The notes under the pieces were generated by a model. That model was not told the origin of the DNA and ran no database searches. It saw nothing but the letters and a program-made list of their open reading frames with translations. A program made the position numbers and the translations under genes. This document shows, piece by piece, positions 12,701 to 24,000 of a DNA stretch of 64,000 nucleotides. The DNA is from Tubulanus polymorphus (lineage: Eukaryota > Nemertea > Palaeonemertea > Tubulaniformes > Tubulanidae), in NCBI RefSeq assembly GCF_964204645.1, contig NC_134025.1, forward strand, positions 9,987,001 to 10,051,000. Reading direction: 5' to 3'. Each line of letters begins with the position of its first letter. Position 1 is the first letter of the stretch.

Positions 12701-13275
12701 TAGCACGGAGATTCGTCATGATGGTACAAAACCCTGCCACACATACCCGATTATGAGCGTAGCTTGGATGATATCATCAGTAATTCAGATATCTTATTTC
12801 ATATTAACCTGGGTTTTTTCCATTTGTAGTTTTATCCATGAAATTTGCCTCAGCAGCTCAGCGATTATACAACGGACAATCTAATTAGACTTGGTGCCGC
12901 CAAGTTTTAGTGCGGGAAAACTGCTAATGTGTGCCTGCTACTAGTGGCAGGGTTTTGTGCCGTGCATGGCTGAGTCTAGCAATGCCATCAGGTTCGAATC
13001 TTTGCAGGGAAATACCCTGATGCTGACGAGTGACTTCGATCCAGGAGCCGGCTACCCGGAAGTTAAAATCTTTTCTTGCGTTTGCAATGCCAGACCTGTT
13101 CCACAACTTCTTATCTTTTAAATTCAGTACACGCAGTACATAATCGTATCATACAAAGATGCACGAATGGTTTAAGTACAGAGACAAAATAATCATCACT
13201 GCGAAAAATACGTGTTTATCGCAGAATTAATGGAATTAATTCACTTACAACGGCGGAAAATCTTGGAGCGGCCAT
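9796..13275 (-). CDS. ATP5PO: ATP synthase peripheral stalk subunit OSCP, mitochondrial
   Basis: Eight exons on the minus strand give a 209-aa protein (human 213 aa): 13275-13249, 12278-12234, 11750-11640, 11548-11476, 11297-11238, 11066-10954, 10803-10717, 9909-9796. All use GT-AG sites and the phases agree. The first 24 residues ([24 protein letters not shown]) are basic and Ser-rich, as expected for a mitochondrial targeting peptide. The mature part begins [22 protein letters not shown], a hallmark of [21 protein letters not shown] and SAHRGEV follow, and the C-terminus is [20 protein letters not shown], then STATKIKNY. By family, the subunit joins the F1 head to the peripheral stalk on the matrix side of the inner membrane. 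The start ATG at 13275 has a good context (aaccATGG). It is head-to-head with MRPS6. Confidence 0.95.
12650..12760 (-). repeat. tRNA-related SINE-like fragment in ATP5PO intron 1
   Basis: On the minus strand the sequence contains GTTCGAATCCC, a good match to the pol III B box (GGTTCGANNCC). It is preceded by 'ggcagggttttgtaccatcatg'. The same phrase pair (ggcagggttttgtgcc, then ggttcgaatc) occurs in the opposite orientation at 12.94-13.01 kb. No cloverleaf with paired arms could be traced, so it is not called a tRNA. Confidence 0.45.
12905..13110 (+). repeat. tRNA-related SINE-like fragment, opposite orientation
   Basis: Plus-strand 'agtggcagggttttgtgccg' is followed about 40 bp later by GGTTCGAATC, a B-box-like string. 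It is the mirror of the fragment at 12.65-12.76 kb, so the ATP5PO intron carries an inverted pair of related inserts. The 3' part has the phrase 'gaagttaaaatcttttcttg'. Pol III activity is unproven. Confidence 0.45.
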
Positions 13276-13774
13276 GGTTTCCAGACGGGTCAAGGTTGGG
13301 CTGTTGCAAAGATTTGAAGATTTTTCTTGTATTCCTTCTTTTATATATGGAAATCTTTCTTCTTTTTGAAATCCCTTTTCAATTTTGATAGTATAAAAAT
13401 ACGACTGATATCTAATATCAAAATTGTAACCCAATTAATATTTTCTCTACATAGAACACTGTAATAATTTTTTCGCAACATCACCAATCTGGACTAATGG
13501 ATCGGACTAATGACTAATAGCTAAACTTTTCTATTTTATCATACGTTATTTGAGAAAAAAAATTCTACAAGGTCTTGATTATGTCAATATTTACAAATAA
13601 GTGTTTGATAGTACATTAAAATGAACTTTTACTCATCTGTGATGATCCGATTCTTGGTCGGACTCCGCAAATGACCCAGCCTTAGTCCGTAATTGAATTG
13701 TGGAGCCAGGCCGGCATGATTTCTTTTCGTAGAATTTAGTTGTTCTAAATTACCTTTTCTTACTTCATCGAAAT
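13276..13774. promoter_or_regulatory. Probable bidirectional promoter of ATP5PO and MRPS6
   Basis: Only 499 bp separate the start codons of ATP5PO (-) and MRPS6 (+), which face away from each other. Both encode mitochondrial proteins, so shared control is plausible. The stretch contains no other gene. I saw no TATA box placed convincingly for either gene. The call rests on geometry, not on a recognised site. Confidence 0.6.
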
Positions 13775-15529
13775 ATGCCTGTTTACGAATTATCCCTGAT
13801 TGTGCGCTGCCTTGAAAGGGTAATGAATTTGTATGAGCGAATGCAACTCTCCATGGGTCCACACATGCTTTTTCTGTGGAAATACATTGAAATTGACGCA
13901 TACACGCACACACAACAGTGTCAGTGACACACACCGACTGACACAGTCCAGTTGTCCCAAATCCATGGTCATGTCATCTCATATGATGACACCTTACCTT
14001 ACCATAACCCTAACTCTTTGTAATACTAGCACCACATAGTGGAAAGATGACCTAAAACTGCAGTTAGACCAATCAGTGTATTTATAATTCAATTTCTGAA
14101 ACTCATTACTCAGCCTCCCTCTCACTTTGTGAATGTGATGCGACGATCCGAGGGAAAGATGCAAGGAATGGATGTGCAACCTTCTTTGCAAATTTCAAGT
14201 TGTCCTGGAATTTAGTGGGAAATAGATATTAAACTGATAGGCCTATCGAAAAAAGCTTTATAAGCTCATTCTCCGTATTTGCGAAAATTTGTGAATGCTC
14301 TTCAGTGAGCTTTCCCTCAAAAAAGCAATCGAATCTGGTGATTAAGTATTTACTGTCTGTCTGATGGTGGATCCAGATTGCAAGATCCATTTCCTCAATT
14401 TTTGGTTGATTTTGACTAGAGATCAGATGAAATTCCAGTGTCTACAACCATAACTAGAGAGGCAAATTTTAAGGTCCAGATTAATATCAGGGCCCAATCC
14501 TAAATCTTAAAATCGGTCATGTGGTCTTAAGTTCTGATTGCGCAACCAGTGCGTGCATCATTTGAAGCCTTCAAATTTAAGTCGGCATTTGGCTGACCTA
14601 ACTACTAGCAGTCATGACTGATAGACGGGATATAACTAACTTACTAATGATTTCTTTGCAGCCTCAGTTGCATCAGGTTTTAAGAAGAACCGCTGAACAC
14701 ATCATGAAACGAGGCGGCATTGTTCAATCTTGGGAAAAATATGCCAAAACGAATTTACCATACAAGATGCGAAAAAATGATGTAGCTTATTTACAGGGAA
14801 AGTGAGTATAAATGCGGAGCTTTTAAACTTCAGTTCATTTAAGAAAAAAATGCAATAAAAAAGGTTCCATTCTTGGTGAATGATTCTTTTTCATTCATCG
14901 CCACTGAGTGTAGCCTAAGTCTACTTAAGGTCTCTGCATTGAACATTTTTGGTTTAATTGCAAAATACTTCACATTTTCAATGAGGAAAACACTTCAAAC
15001 GTAATCACTTAAGCGTTTAACTTTTTCATGAATTTAAATTTATCATTAAATCATATTGTTTAATCACTGAGAATGGGTAGGTTGTCATAAGCAATTAACC
15101 TTAATTCTATACTACAAAACTGGTCCCTGATAGATGAATACACTATCCTTACTCTCAAAACTGCGCTCAAGGTAGTGTAGTTTACAAAGATCAATGGCCC
15201 CTGTGCTAGAGTAAGGGCAATTTACTGTGTTGAAAAATTAGCAGTGTGATTAATTCTACTTCATGTTATTGTGACCAGAGAAATGTTTTCAAGTTCTTCG
15301 ATTCATTCTTTTCAGTTACTTTTTCGTCAAGTTTTCGTCGCCAATCACGGAGCTGGTGGATTTGAATGAGGAACTCGGTCGAGACGTCGACATCATCAGA
15401 CGACATATCGTCGCGCCTGACGAACCGTTCGATCGGCCGTGTAAATACGGACCTTGCGTATGGGGAGAGATACCGAATCCGAACTATGAAAAGATGATCG
15501 GAAAACTGAGAAGTTTCCGCAAATACTGA
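13775..15529 (+). CDS. MRPS6: Small ribosomal subunit protein bS6m, mitochondrial
   Basis: Three exons give 132 aa (human MRPS6 is 125 aa): 13775-13819, 14662-14801, 15316-15529. Exon 1 encodes MPVYELSLIVRCLER, which matches the conserved MPxYEL start of the S6 family and places its intron where human exon 1 ends. Exon 2 carries VLRRTAEHIMKRGGIVQSWE and LPYKMR, the usual S6 core. Exon 3 has YFFVKFSSP and ELGRDVDIIRRHIV, the beta-strand and helix preceding the tail. By family, bS6m binds 12S rRNA with bS18m in the small mitoribosomal subunit. Splice sites are GTAATG/CAG and GTGAGT/CAG, and phases agree. The start is head-to-head with ATP5PO. Confidence 0.95.
14435..14560. repeat. Fragment of the CTTAAG/GCAACCAG repeat family
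   Basis: Within MRPS6 intron 1, 'cagggcccaatcctaaatc' and then 'gtcttaagttctgattgcgc' plus 'aaccag' resemble the ends of the inverted-repeat element at 56.24-56.50 kb. The fragment looks partial and diverged. Confidence 0.35.
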
Positions 15530-15951
15530 AACTTCTGCCATATGATCAGAACAAAACGTCGCAATTGTGATTTAGCAGCAGTCAGTGAACAGTGAACGTT
15601 TCGGAAATAGATTAAATCTAAGGATTTGCCTCAAATTGAAGATAATCGGGGCTTATGAATACCGATAGAATTTAGCTGGTCATTGGGGATGTGAAGCCTG
15701 GATCCACAGCCAAGATTGAATTCCAAAGTTAGACTTGGATATCGAAGGGTTAAGAACTGTCATAATTCATTTGATTAGTTTAGTACAAATTAGGATGAGT
15801 TGAGGTCAGTCTTAAGTTATGTTTGGACTGTGGAACTGGGATGAAATAGCATTGAGTATTGACTGTGTATAGTATTAGTTAGTATTGATAGTGTTGAGGG
15901 TGTATGTTAATCATTTTCAGTGATACGTTATGCGAGTATAAAGTGAGTTTA

Positions 15952-15957
15952 AATAAA
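15952..15957 (+). other. Possible MRPS6 polyadenylation signal
   Basis: A canonical AATAAA lies 423 bp past the MRPS6 stop. A nearer ATTAAA variant sits at 15611-15616. Either could end the transcript. The region 15530-16000 has no other recognisable content. Confidence 0.4.
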
Positions 15958-15999
15958 TCAATTTTTATAATACATACATTTAAATTTGTGGCTTTTAGC

Positions 16000-17285
16000 T
16001 TTTTTAGCCCATTTGGGACTTTAGTACCAGCGGGCTATTGCGTTCACTTTTCGTCCGTCGTCCATCCGTCCGTTCGTCTGTCCGTAGACGGAATCCAGTT
16101 ATTTTGGGAAGTTTTGAAGACGCTTCAAGGTAATGTCTTGATATTTGGTTTATACATGTATCTACCCTAGACACATCTTCAGCCCAAAAACTGGCCCTAT
16201 CAGAATCAAGATGGCCGACTGGCAGCCATTGTTGTTCGCCAAAATCAGCACTTTTTACACATTTTCGAAGTTTACGAGGGCAATTTTGAAGACGATTTGA
16301 TCAATTACCTTGATCTTTCGAATATATTTGAATCTACCAAGGGCCCATCAGCATAAGAAAAATTGGGTCCATCTGACTCAAGATGGCCGTCCTATGACCT
16401 TTTTAGTGCCCAAAAATGTCAATTTTGGCCAGAATTCTAGGTCCTGTAGCTTCCTACTGGTTTGCCATTTCTCATTGCAATTTGTGATGGGTATTCTTTG
16501 TAAAGGGATGTTTTATACCTGAGATAGGTATTTTTGATCCGCCAATTATGACGCAATTGGCGGCCATCTTGGTGTCATTAGTACTCATTCGTAGGTGGGA
16601 AAAAGTTTTTCGACATTATATTGTTACCTAAGCATATTTTGTTACAACAATGAATTAGAAAGTTGTAGCGTATAACGTGTTCTATGATTGGGGTGAGTTT
16701 CAAGTTCATTGTTTTTTGTATATGGCCACCAGGGGGCGTTGAATAATACAATATCTTAGTATTTCTATATAATATTTGTACCAATACATATTGTGTTACC
16801 GCAATCAATTGAAAAGTTGTAGCTCATGACATCATCTATGATTGTGGTGAGTTTTAAGGAAATTAGTTATTCTATATGGTCACCAGGGGGCGTTGAATAG
16901 TAGAATAACCTGGTATTTCCTTATTATATTGGTACCTAGGCATATTTTGTTACCATGATCAATTACAAAGTTGTAGTTCATGACATGTTCTATGAATATG
17001 GTGAGTTACAAGGTTATTGGGTTTTGAATATGGTCACCAGGGGGCGTTGAATAGTAGATTAACTTAGTATTTCCATATTAAATTAGTAACGAGGCATTTT
17101 TTGTTATCACAATCAATTACAAAATCGTAGCTGCTGACATGTTCTATGATTGTATTGAGTTTCAAGGTCATTGGTTTTTGTATATGGTCACCAGAGGGCG
17201 TTGAATATTGAAATTGTTAGATTGTTGAGCATTTGAAACCACTTCCCAAGTGGGCATGGTGTCCCTGGACCCCTAGTTTTAGGAG
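16000..17285 (+). mobile_element. Probable non-autonomous Helitron-like element with central tandem repeats
   Basis: About 1.28 kb of non-coding DNA sits just downstream of MRPS6. The left part has a 'cgtccgtcgtccatccgtcc' block and three AAGATGGCCG-type cores. The centre is an exact-period array of four 154-bp repeats (see next entry). The right end is CCCCTAGTTTT, shared with a fragment in CRYZL1 intron 6. This left-arm, tandem-core, right-arm layout is known for bivalve pearl/HINE-type Helitron-related elements with cores of roughly 150-160 bp. That placement is inference from architecture. No Rep/helicase coding is present. Confidence 0.45.
16612..17212 (+). repeat. Four tandem 154-bp repeats, each with a CTCF-like core
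   Basis: The core CCACCAGGGGGCG or TCACCAGGGGGCG occurs at 16726-16738, 16880-16892 and 17034-17046, and as TCACCAGAGGGCG at 17188-17200. Spacing is exactly 154 bp each time, all in one orientation. The rest of each unit also aligns: a 'tattttgttac' block, a 'caattacaaagttgtag' block and a 'tgttctatgattgtggtgag' block precede the core. The core matches the animal CTCF core (CCANNAGGGGGC). Whether CTCF binds here is unknown. Confidence 0.85.
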
Positions 17286-17289
17286 GCAT

Positions 17290-20200
17290 TGCTTCTGCTT
17301 TCCAATTTTAGTCCATAACCAATTATTTACCCCTCTTTATGTTATCCCTAGTCCTGAAATAGATATGGGAAAAAGGAAACAAATTCATGACAGGAGAAAG
17401 CGATAGAGGCATTGTCTACATACAGGAACTTCTCAGTAAATATTTGGTTTGAACCAACGGTGCTTTGCTAGTTTTTCACTGATCAAGATGGACATGACTG
17501 CCATCTATCCAATCATCTCAACACTAGACCGTATGAAGCCAGTGAATTTTACGGTTGTAGGTAAAAATCCCCAAATCTTCAAAGTAGGCAAAAACCCCCA
17601 CATGGCGATTGTTCAAAGCAAGATATTTCTTCACTAGTATTGGTATTGACTTAGGAATAATGTTTGATGCTAACGCGATATTTTAGATAAACTACAAAGA
17701 GTATTGTTGACTCATTCAGACTGATCAAATCATTTTGAAATGAATTGTATTTGGTTAAGATTGCTACCCGAGAACAATAAGATTTTTATTTCTTAAGCTG
17801 AAGAATATTCAGGTTACAAATCTCAGATAAATTCAATCTGATTAAGTGACAATTAGTTACGGGTCGTATGATTTATATATCTTAAGTTTGTCATTTGGAT
17901 TTATATTCAATGCTGCTGGTGAATATTTGGTTATAAGTACCATAAGTGGATTGAAGCATTATTATTGTTCATAGATTTGTTAGCTATTTTAATCATTCTG
18001 ACCATGGCCCTGACTCACAAGTTCCTGGTTCCTCTTAGTTTAGCGAGACAGTACATCGATTGGAAAATTCACTATTTTCCTTCACTCTTCTTAGATATTC
18101 GTCTTATTTAATAAGGTGATGCCAACACTGTTGAATTAAGCTCAACATATTTGACTTTTGAGAGTCCTTTGCATTTTAGTCAGTCCCGACTGCTCCAAGT
18201 ATTACCTGGTGTGTATCGGTGAAGTAGTTACCATTCCCTCCACTAGTTACCCAGATCTGTGTCGTGCCTTTTATCAACTAGGGCGTTTTATATGCGTTCC
18301 AAACGACTGTGAGACAACCGCCTCTTTAATGTCAGATTGTCAACAAAGCATTTTGACCGAGGAATGGACCACAAGCAGCATCTAACTTCCTTGTAAAATA
18401 GGATACCGCAGTAGATGGAATAGAAGACTAACCCAACAATAAAGAAAAAATTCCTTTGTTTAATCTGATGGAAGACGTTTTTATTTCCTCCAGAATTAAA
18501 TTAACACACATTCAAAAATCCAGAAATGATTGTACATACAAGGGAATTGTCAGAGTTTATTTTCAACATTTTACAATATACAATTGTTTCAACCTCACTT
18601 GCAGCATCTTTCCTATATCTCATATTTTGACAGAACATTTTGAAAAAAGGGAATGTACGCAAGTTAATAACATAAGTCATTCTAAAATAATGAATGAAGG
18701 AAAAAATGGAATGGTTTTAAAGTATGTTACTACTACAGTCAAAATACTAATACTCTCTAGGTGAGTTAGCTGCTTTAGATTTCTCAGATCGGTCATGGAT
18801 ACAAACTAGAGAAAGCTCTTGGTTTGGTCAATCCTTTCTAAATGGACCTACTGAACACTTCTTTGACTCGCTCTGAATCAATTACGGTAACAGCGACAAG
18901 CCTTGTGATCTGCATAGAAGCAGTCATCCAAGAAAAGGGATTTCCCGTCATCTAATTAATAATTCCTATTATCCAATTCATGTGTGATTATTATGATAAA
19001 AAATCAACTCATTAACCAAGACAGTTTGTCTTTTGTCGTTATTCATTACGGAAGAATGAGAAATTTGAATGGATAGTCAATTATTACAGTTTCAGAAGAA
19101 AATTCTTAATATTGTCAAGTCAGAGTTAATGATACCTTGCATGATCATTGATTCATGCATTTGATTGAAAATTAAACTTGTTAATTTTTGTCATTATTGA
19201 TTATGAAATAATTGCAAACTAAATACATTATGAATTATTGCAAATTCAATTGTACGAATTTCAAATCGGGTCGATTAGTGGTATATATTTGTCCAAGATA
19301 TTTCTTACTTTATGACTAACTTCAAGTGCATCGTAATCAAGCAGGGTCGTCGGAACTGGCTCGGAGCGTGTTACTACCCCCAAATGTTTCGAAAATATGT
19401 TACAACATTGATATAATACGATTCCCCGGTACTCAAATATAACCACCTCGGACCTCTTTCCTCGATTCAAACAGCCCTGATAAGCGAACAAAAGCTAGAA
19501 AAAATCGTCCGTCTAAAAATCATTAATTTTGATTAATTAATTAATTAGATAAATCTACTCCATGCATATTTAACAAATTCATCATATAATATAATCTCTA
19601 TCTGCATAAATCTAGTGTAACTTACACCAATAATTTTATATATAACTTAATTTAACCATTAAATTTACATTCAATTTACAACTGTTTATCATAATCAATT
19701 ACCCTTTAAAAATCAATAATCACTCCGTATCTTCGATCATAGTTAACAGTATGGGTTGTTCCACAAAATACATTTTGTAGTCGTCTTACACATCGAAAAT
19801 CGCCAATTCTCTGCTCTTCAGAAAAAAGCTATGATAACCTAAATTAAAGTCGTAAGTAATAGTACGAAGTGAAGATAATACAGTTACATTCTGCGTCGGA
19901 ACTCACTTTCTTAAATTACTTTGATTAATTACATCAAGTTCGTTGATTAGTGATATCAAACAACCTGAAGCAATCAGCAAGATGATCGTTAAAAAACACA
20001 CTACTAAACTAAATTTGGCAGAAGTCACTTTTCTTTTGAAGAAAAAATCATAAACAAAAAACATATGTAACACAACTCTACGCTGCAAAATAAATCGACT
20101 CGTCCAAAGACCTACACGCGCATAATACAATGCTTCGTCCCAATGTAGAAAATCCCTGGAAAGTTCTTGCACTGGCAATCGTCAAAACATCGATATTAAT

Positions 20201-21080
20201 ATAACAAAACAAATCAAATATCACACCGTGTTAATAAATGCAAAACATACCAATTCTATTTACAAACTACATCAAACCATCGTGTATTTGGCAAGTATGT
20301 GATCGTTAGCACATTATAAAAAATGTTTATCGGTTAAAAAATGCCCTCTAATCATCGGTTTCTTTTCAAAATCAAGAGCGAAAAAGAAACATTGTCAAGG
20401 TGTCATCTAGCCGACTGAGTTACGGTAATGAAAAACCGTTTCGACAAGGCTCATTTCGTGATGTATACGATATATATTCGATTACACATGGATCTTATGT
20501 TTAATCGTCGTCGTTGATTCAGTTTGCACTCGATATTTTATCAATTAAAGCACATCAAAGTAAGTAAGCATATAATGATGGTCTGAAAACAAAGGATCGC
20601 CAATGAATCAATATCTATTCACAATATATTCACATGTAAGTTTTGTACATAATTTCACAAACAGCATTTTGAGGATCTCTACCACACTTGCATCAATAAT
20701 GATGGTGTATTACCTTGTTGACCATTGCCCACATCGTATTTCGCATAATCATTCCCTAATGCAATAATGAAATTTCATTATCTAATACTGTTAAGAATAT
20801 TGCCAAGGCAAAATGAACTCAAAATTACGGAAATTGCACCTGTTTTACTGTTATCGTTCGGACCCAGTTCGAAGGTAATTGGTGTATTTCATTATCACCC
20901 GTCAAATGATTAGAAAAGAGTTGAACTTAACAAAAAATTATTTGAACTGGGTCCAGAGTTTCTGATACACTTCATATACTAAACATAAGCAGCTGTCTCG
21001 TGATGAAAAACTATTTTACAAACTTGGATATGTTCAGAGTTGATTTTGAATTATTCAACTATGTAAAAACCCAGACGTGA
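17290..21080. other. Region between the repeat element and PRDM1, no recognised gene
   Basis: No conserved exon was recognised. Two minus-strand open frames stand out. The one at 19261-19494 (76-78 codons, with an upstream CTAG acceptor-like site) ends in LDKYIPLIDPI. The one at 19903-20178 contains a hydrophobic run, FSLVVCFLTIILLIASGCLI, that would be a membrane segment. The second frame's possible donor (GTGAGT) has a phase that does not join to the first. Neither begins with ATG. They are noted as open questions, not called genes. The part nearest 21080 should hold the PRDM1 3' UTR. Confidence 0.4.
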
Positions 21081-24000
21081 TTATGACTGGACAGAGATTT
21101 CCTGTTCCCCGCCGTTAGTTTGAAAGATCGACTCCATTTTCTCAGGTAACGTACCCGACGAGTCCTTTGATTCTGACAACATATCGCTGCCGGCCGACGA
21201 ATCGAGCATGATTTCCTCCTCTTCCGAGTCGAACTGGCAGACGTTCTCGACGTCCAACTCTTCCATATCGCCGAATTTCTCTTCATCCCCGTCTTTACTA
21301 AGCATGTGTATATCAATGTTCGTGTTCGGCGGCATGCAGTTACCAGTTTTCCAGTGAGTTTTCAATCCGCTGGCGCTGATGTATTTACGGTTGCATTTCG
21401 GGCATTCGTACGGGCGTTCGTTCGTGTGCAGACGCTTGTGCAACTTCAGGTGTACGAACTGCGTAAATTTGGCCGGACACAGTTTACATTGGAATGGCTT
21501 TTCGCCGCTGTGCAAGCGCATATGAGTTTTCAAGTTGCTCGTGCTGCTGAAACGTTTGTGACACACGGTGCACTCGTGAGGTTTTTCACCCGTATGAACG
21601 AGGTAATGTTTCTGGAGGTGCGCCAGTTGGGTAAAACCCTTGCCGCACGTTTGACAAGTGAACGGACGTTCGCCCGTATGCGTACGCAAGTGAACCTTCA
21701 AGTTCGATAACTGACCGAATGTCTTAAAGCATATGTTACATTCGTAGTGCATGCGTCCGTCCTTTTTCTTCAAAGGATACGGTAGCGATTTATACCCGCG
21801 AGCGCTGAAACTCGGCGACATGGCCGACTTCGGTTTCGACAAGTTAAGCGCCTGTTCAGCGGCGCTGGTATGCGGCTTCGAAATAATCGGCGTCGACGGC
21901 TGAGAGGTTTGCATCGACTGGCTGTAGCCGTTCAGCATACTTTGGTACAGCGCCGGGTACATCTGCCACGCCAAATTCGGATTACACATTTGTAACATCG
22001 GATTTAAAGCGTAGAGCGTCGACACACTCGGGTTCGGAAACATGTACGGCGATATCGGCGTCTTCACGAGCGCTTTTGAATCCAGCATCGGAAATCGCGG
22101 CGGTATTTCGGGCTTCGAAAGCGGAACTGGAATCATCGGAGGAGGGTGAGGTATATTAGGCGGTATGCTCGGATGCGTTCGATAAGGGAATGGTAGAAAA
22201 CTCGAATGCGGCGGATTTCGATGATTTTCCATCGGATTCTCCAGTTTCGCCATCGGCGGCGCGATCAAACCGGCCAGTTTGCCGTTGCGGTGCACGTCCA
22301 TGATATCGTGACTTTGGCGAAGTTTTTTCATGAAAATGTTCTCGGAAATCTCGTCGATCGGTCGCTTGTACGGCAGCAAACTCGGCGGCTGCGAAGGCGG
22401 CGAGAATCCGTTGCGCACAGACGCGTCTTTCGCCAGAACAGGAGACGGCGGCGACAGTATACGAGAGCCGGCGACCTTCGGTACGTGCGACATAATCGGA
22501 ATAGGCGAAATAGGAGTAATTTTCTGCTGCCTATTTGTTTGATGATCGACTGCCATAGGATAGCCGATCGACGGTTTCTTCTCACACGACGTTGAGTTTT
22601 TAGGACTAGTTATCGGACTCCACGGCTGGAACTCCTCTTTTTTGGGCGTTTTATACGCTACGGTATTATCGACGGAGTCTACGCCGCTGTTTTTCGTCGT
22701 CGCATTGTCATTTCCGTCCAAACTCTCCGCTCGACGCGGCGATAATTGTTCCGAACGATCGTAATCGCAGCTGAGCGGGCCTTCTCGTCGACGAATACTG
22801 AAGTCCAACGCGAGGCTGTCCGTCGACAGCGACGACGAATGCGAACGATCGAATACGTCTTCGTGGTCGGAGCACGAATCATCGGATTTGTAGCTAGATT
22901 TGAAAACTTTGCGCGGCGTCTTCATTTCTGGTAACTTCAGTTCTTTTTCTGCAACGACAATAACATAAACATTGTATGAAGAATATTCACAGATAAAAAG
23001 ACACAAGTCTATTTTGATGATTGATTTCAAAACAGTGTGGCCACTATTCACCCATTAACAAATCCCCTGAGTTTTCCATGATTTTTCCATGTGATTACAT
23101 ACAATTCCCGGAATGAATCAGAAAAATATCCAGGTTTATCCATTTTTCATTGAATCATGTATTGATAAAGAAACATGTAGTCAATAACATATCCAAATTC
23201 TCTGAATTTTCCAGGTTTTTGGTAAAATTTGTCAAATTCCTGATTTTTTTTCAAGATTTTCGCTGATTCTCTGAGTTTTCCAAAGTTTTCTAGGTCAGTG
23301 GCCACTCTGCATGAGTTAAACCAACAAAACATCAGTTTCTACCATAGTTTCATACGATGCTTACTTATTTCTTTAATCATTTGTTCGCCGGTCGTCGGAT
23401 AGTTCAAGCGTTCGGCGAACTCTTTACAGTACCAGACGAGCAGCTCCGAGTTCGGGTGGATCGGTTTGATCGTGTAGAAATAGATGTCGTAGTCGACCTG
23501 ACAAGCGATCAGGTTCTGCTCGTCCTGGTTGTGCGCCGGATTCACGAATCGCATCCAGTTACTTTTCGTGACGTCGAAGCCGTCGATGTAGAAGTACAAT
23601 TCGTTATCTTTGTACACCTGGCGAAACACGAAAAAGGATTATCTACATTAATAGCGGCTTTATGAATATGAATATCAACGATTATAAGCGAGGTGAATAC
23701 ATATTTTCGATTGTCCGAATATATATACTCGGGTTATGAAGCGAAAGCAGTTCAACTGTCCATTTCTTAGTCTAGTGGCTCTTTGAAGTGGACACGGTCG
23801 GCGGGCGATCGCGATTTTATTATGACCAATAAAAAGGAAATTTCTCCTCGAAACTCACGCGCTGGAAACATATCGCGCATATTGAATACACCTATTGAAA
23901 CGGATTCCTTAAGATCGTATTATGTATCTTGTCAATTACAAGCAATTTCCATAAAACATTTGCTTACGTCGCGCATGGCGTGGCCGCGCACGTAGACCGC

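Noticed and set aside
12650-13110. tRNA genes suggested by GGTTCGAATC boxes
   Set aside because: No acceptor, D or anticodon arms pair around the B-box strings. Better explained as SINE-like fragments.
21306-22595. Plus-strand open frames of 129-134 codons
   Set aside because: They lie antisense to the PRDM1 zinc-finger exon and are shadows of its codon pattern.
23147-23332. 61-codon minus-strand open frame in PRDM1 intron
   Set aside because: It lies within the GTGGCCAC MITE, and its peptide is a translation of the repeated 'gagttttcca' phrases.
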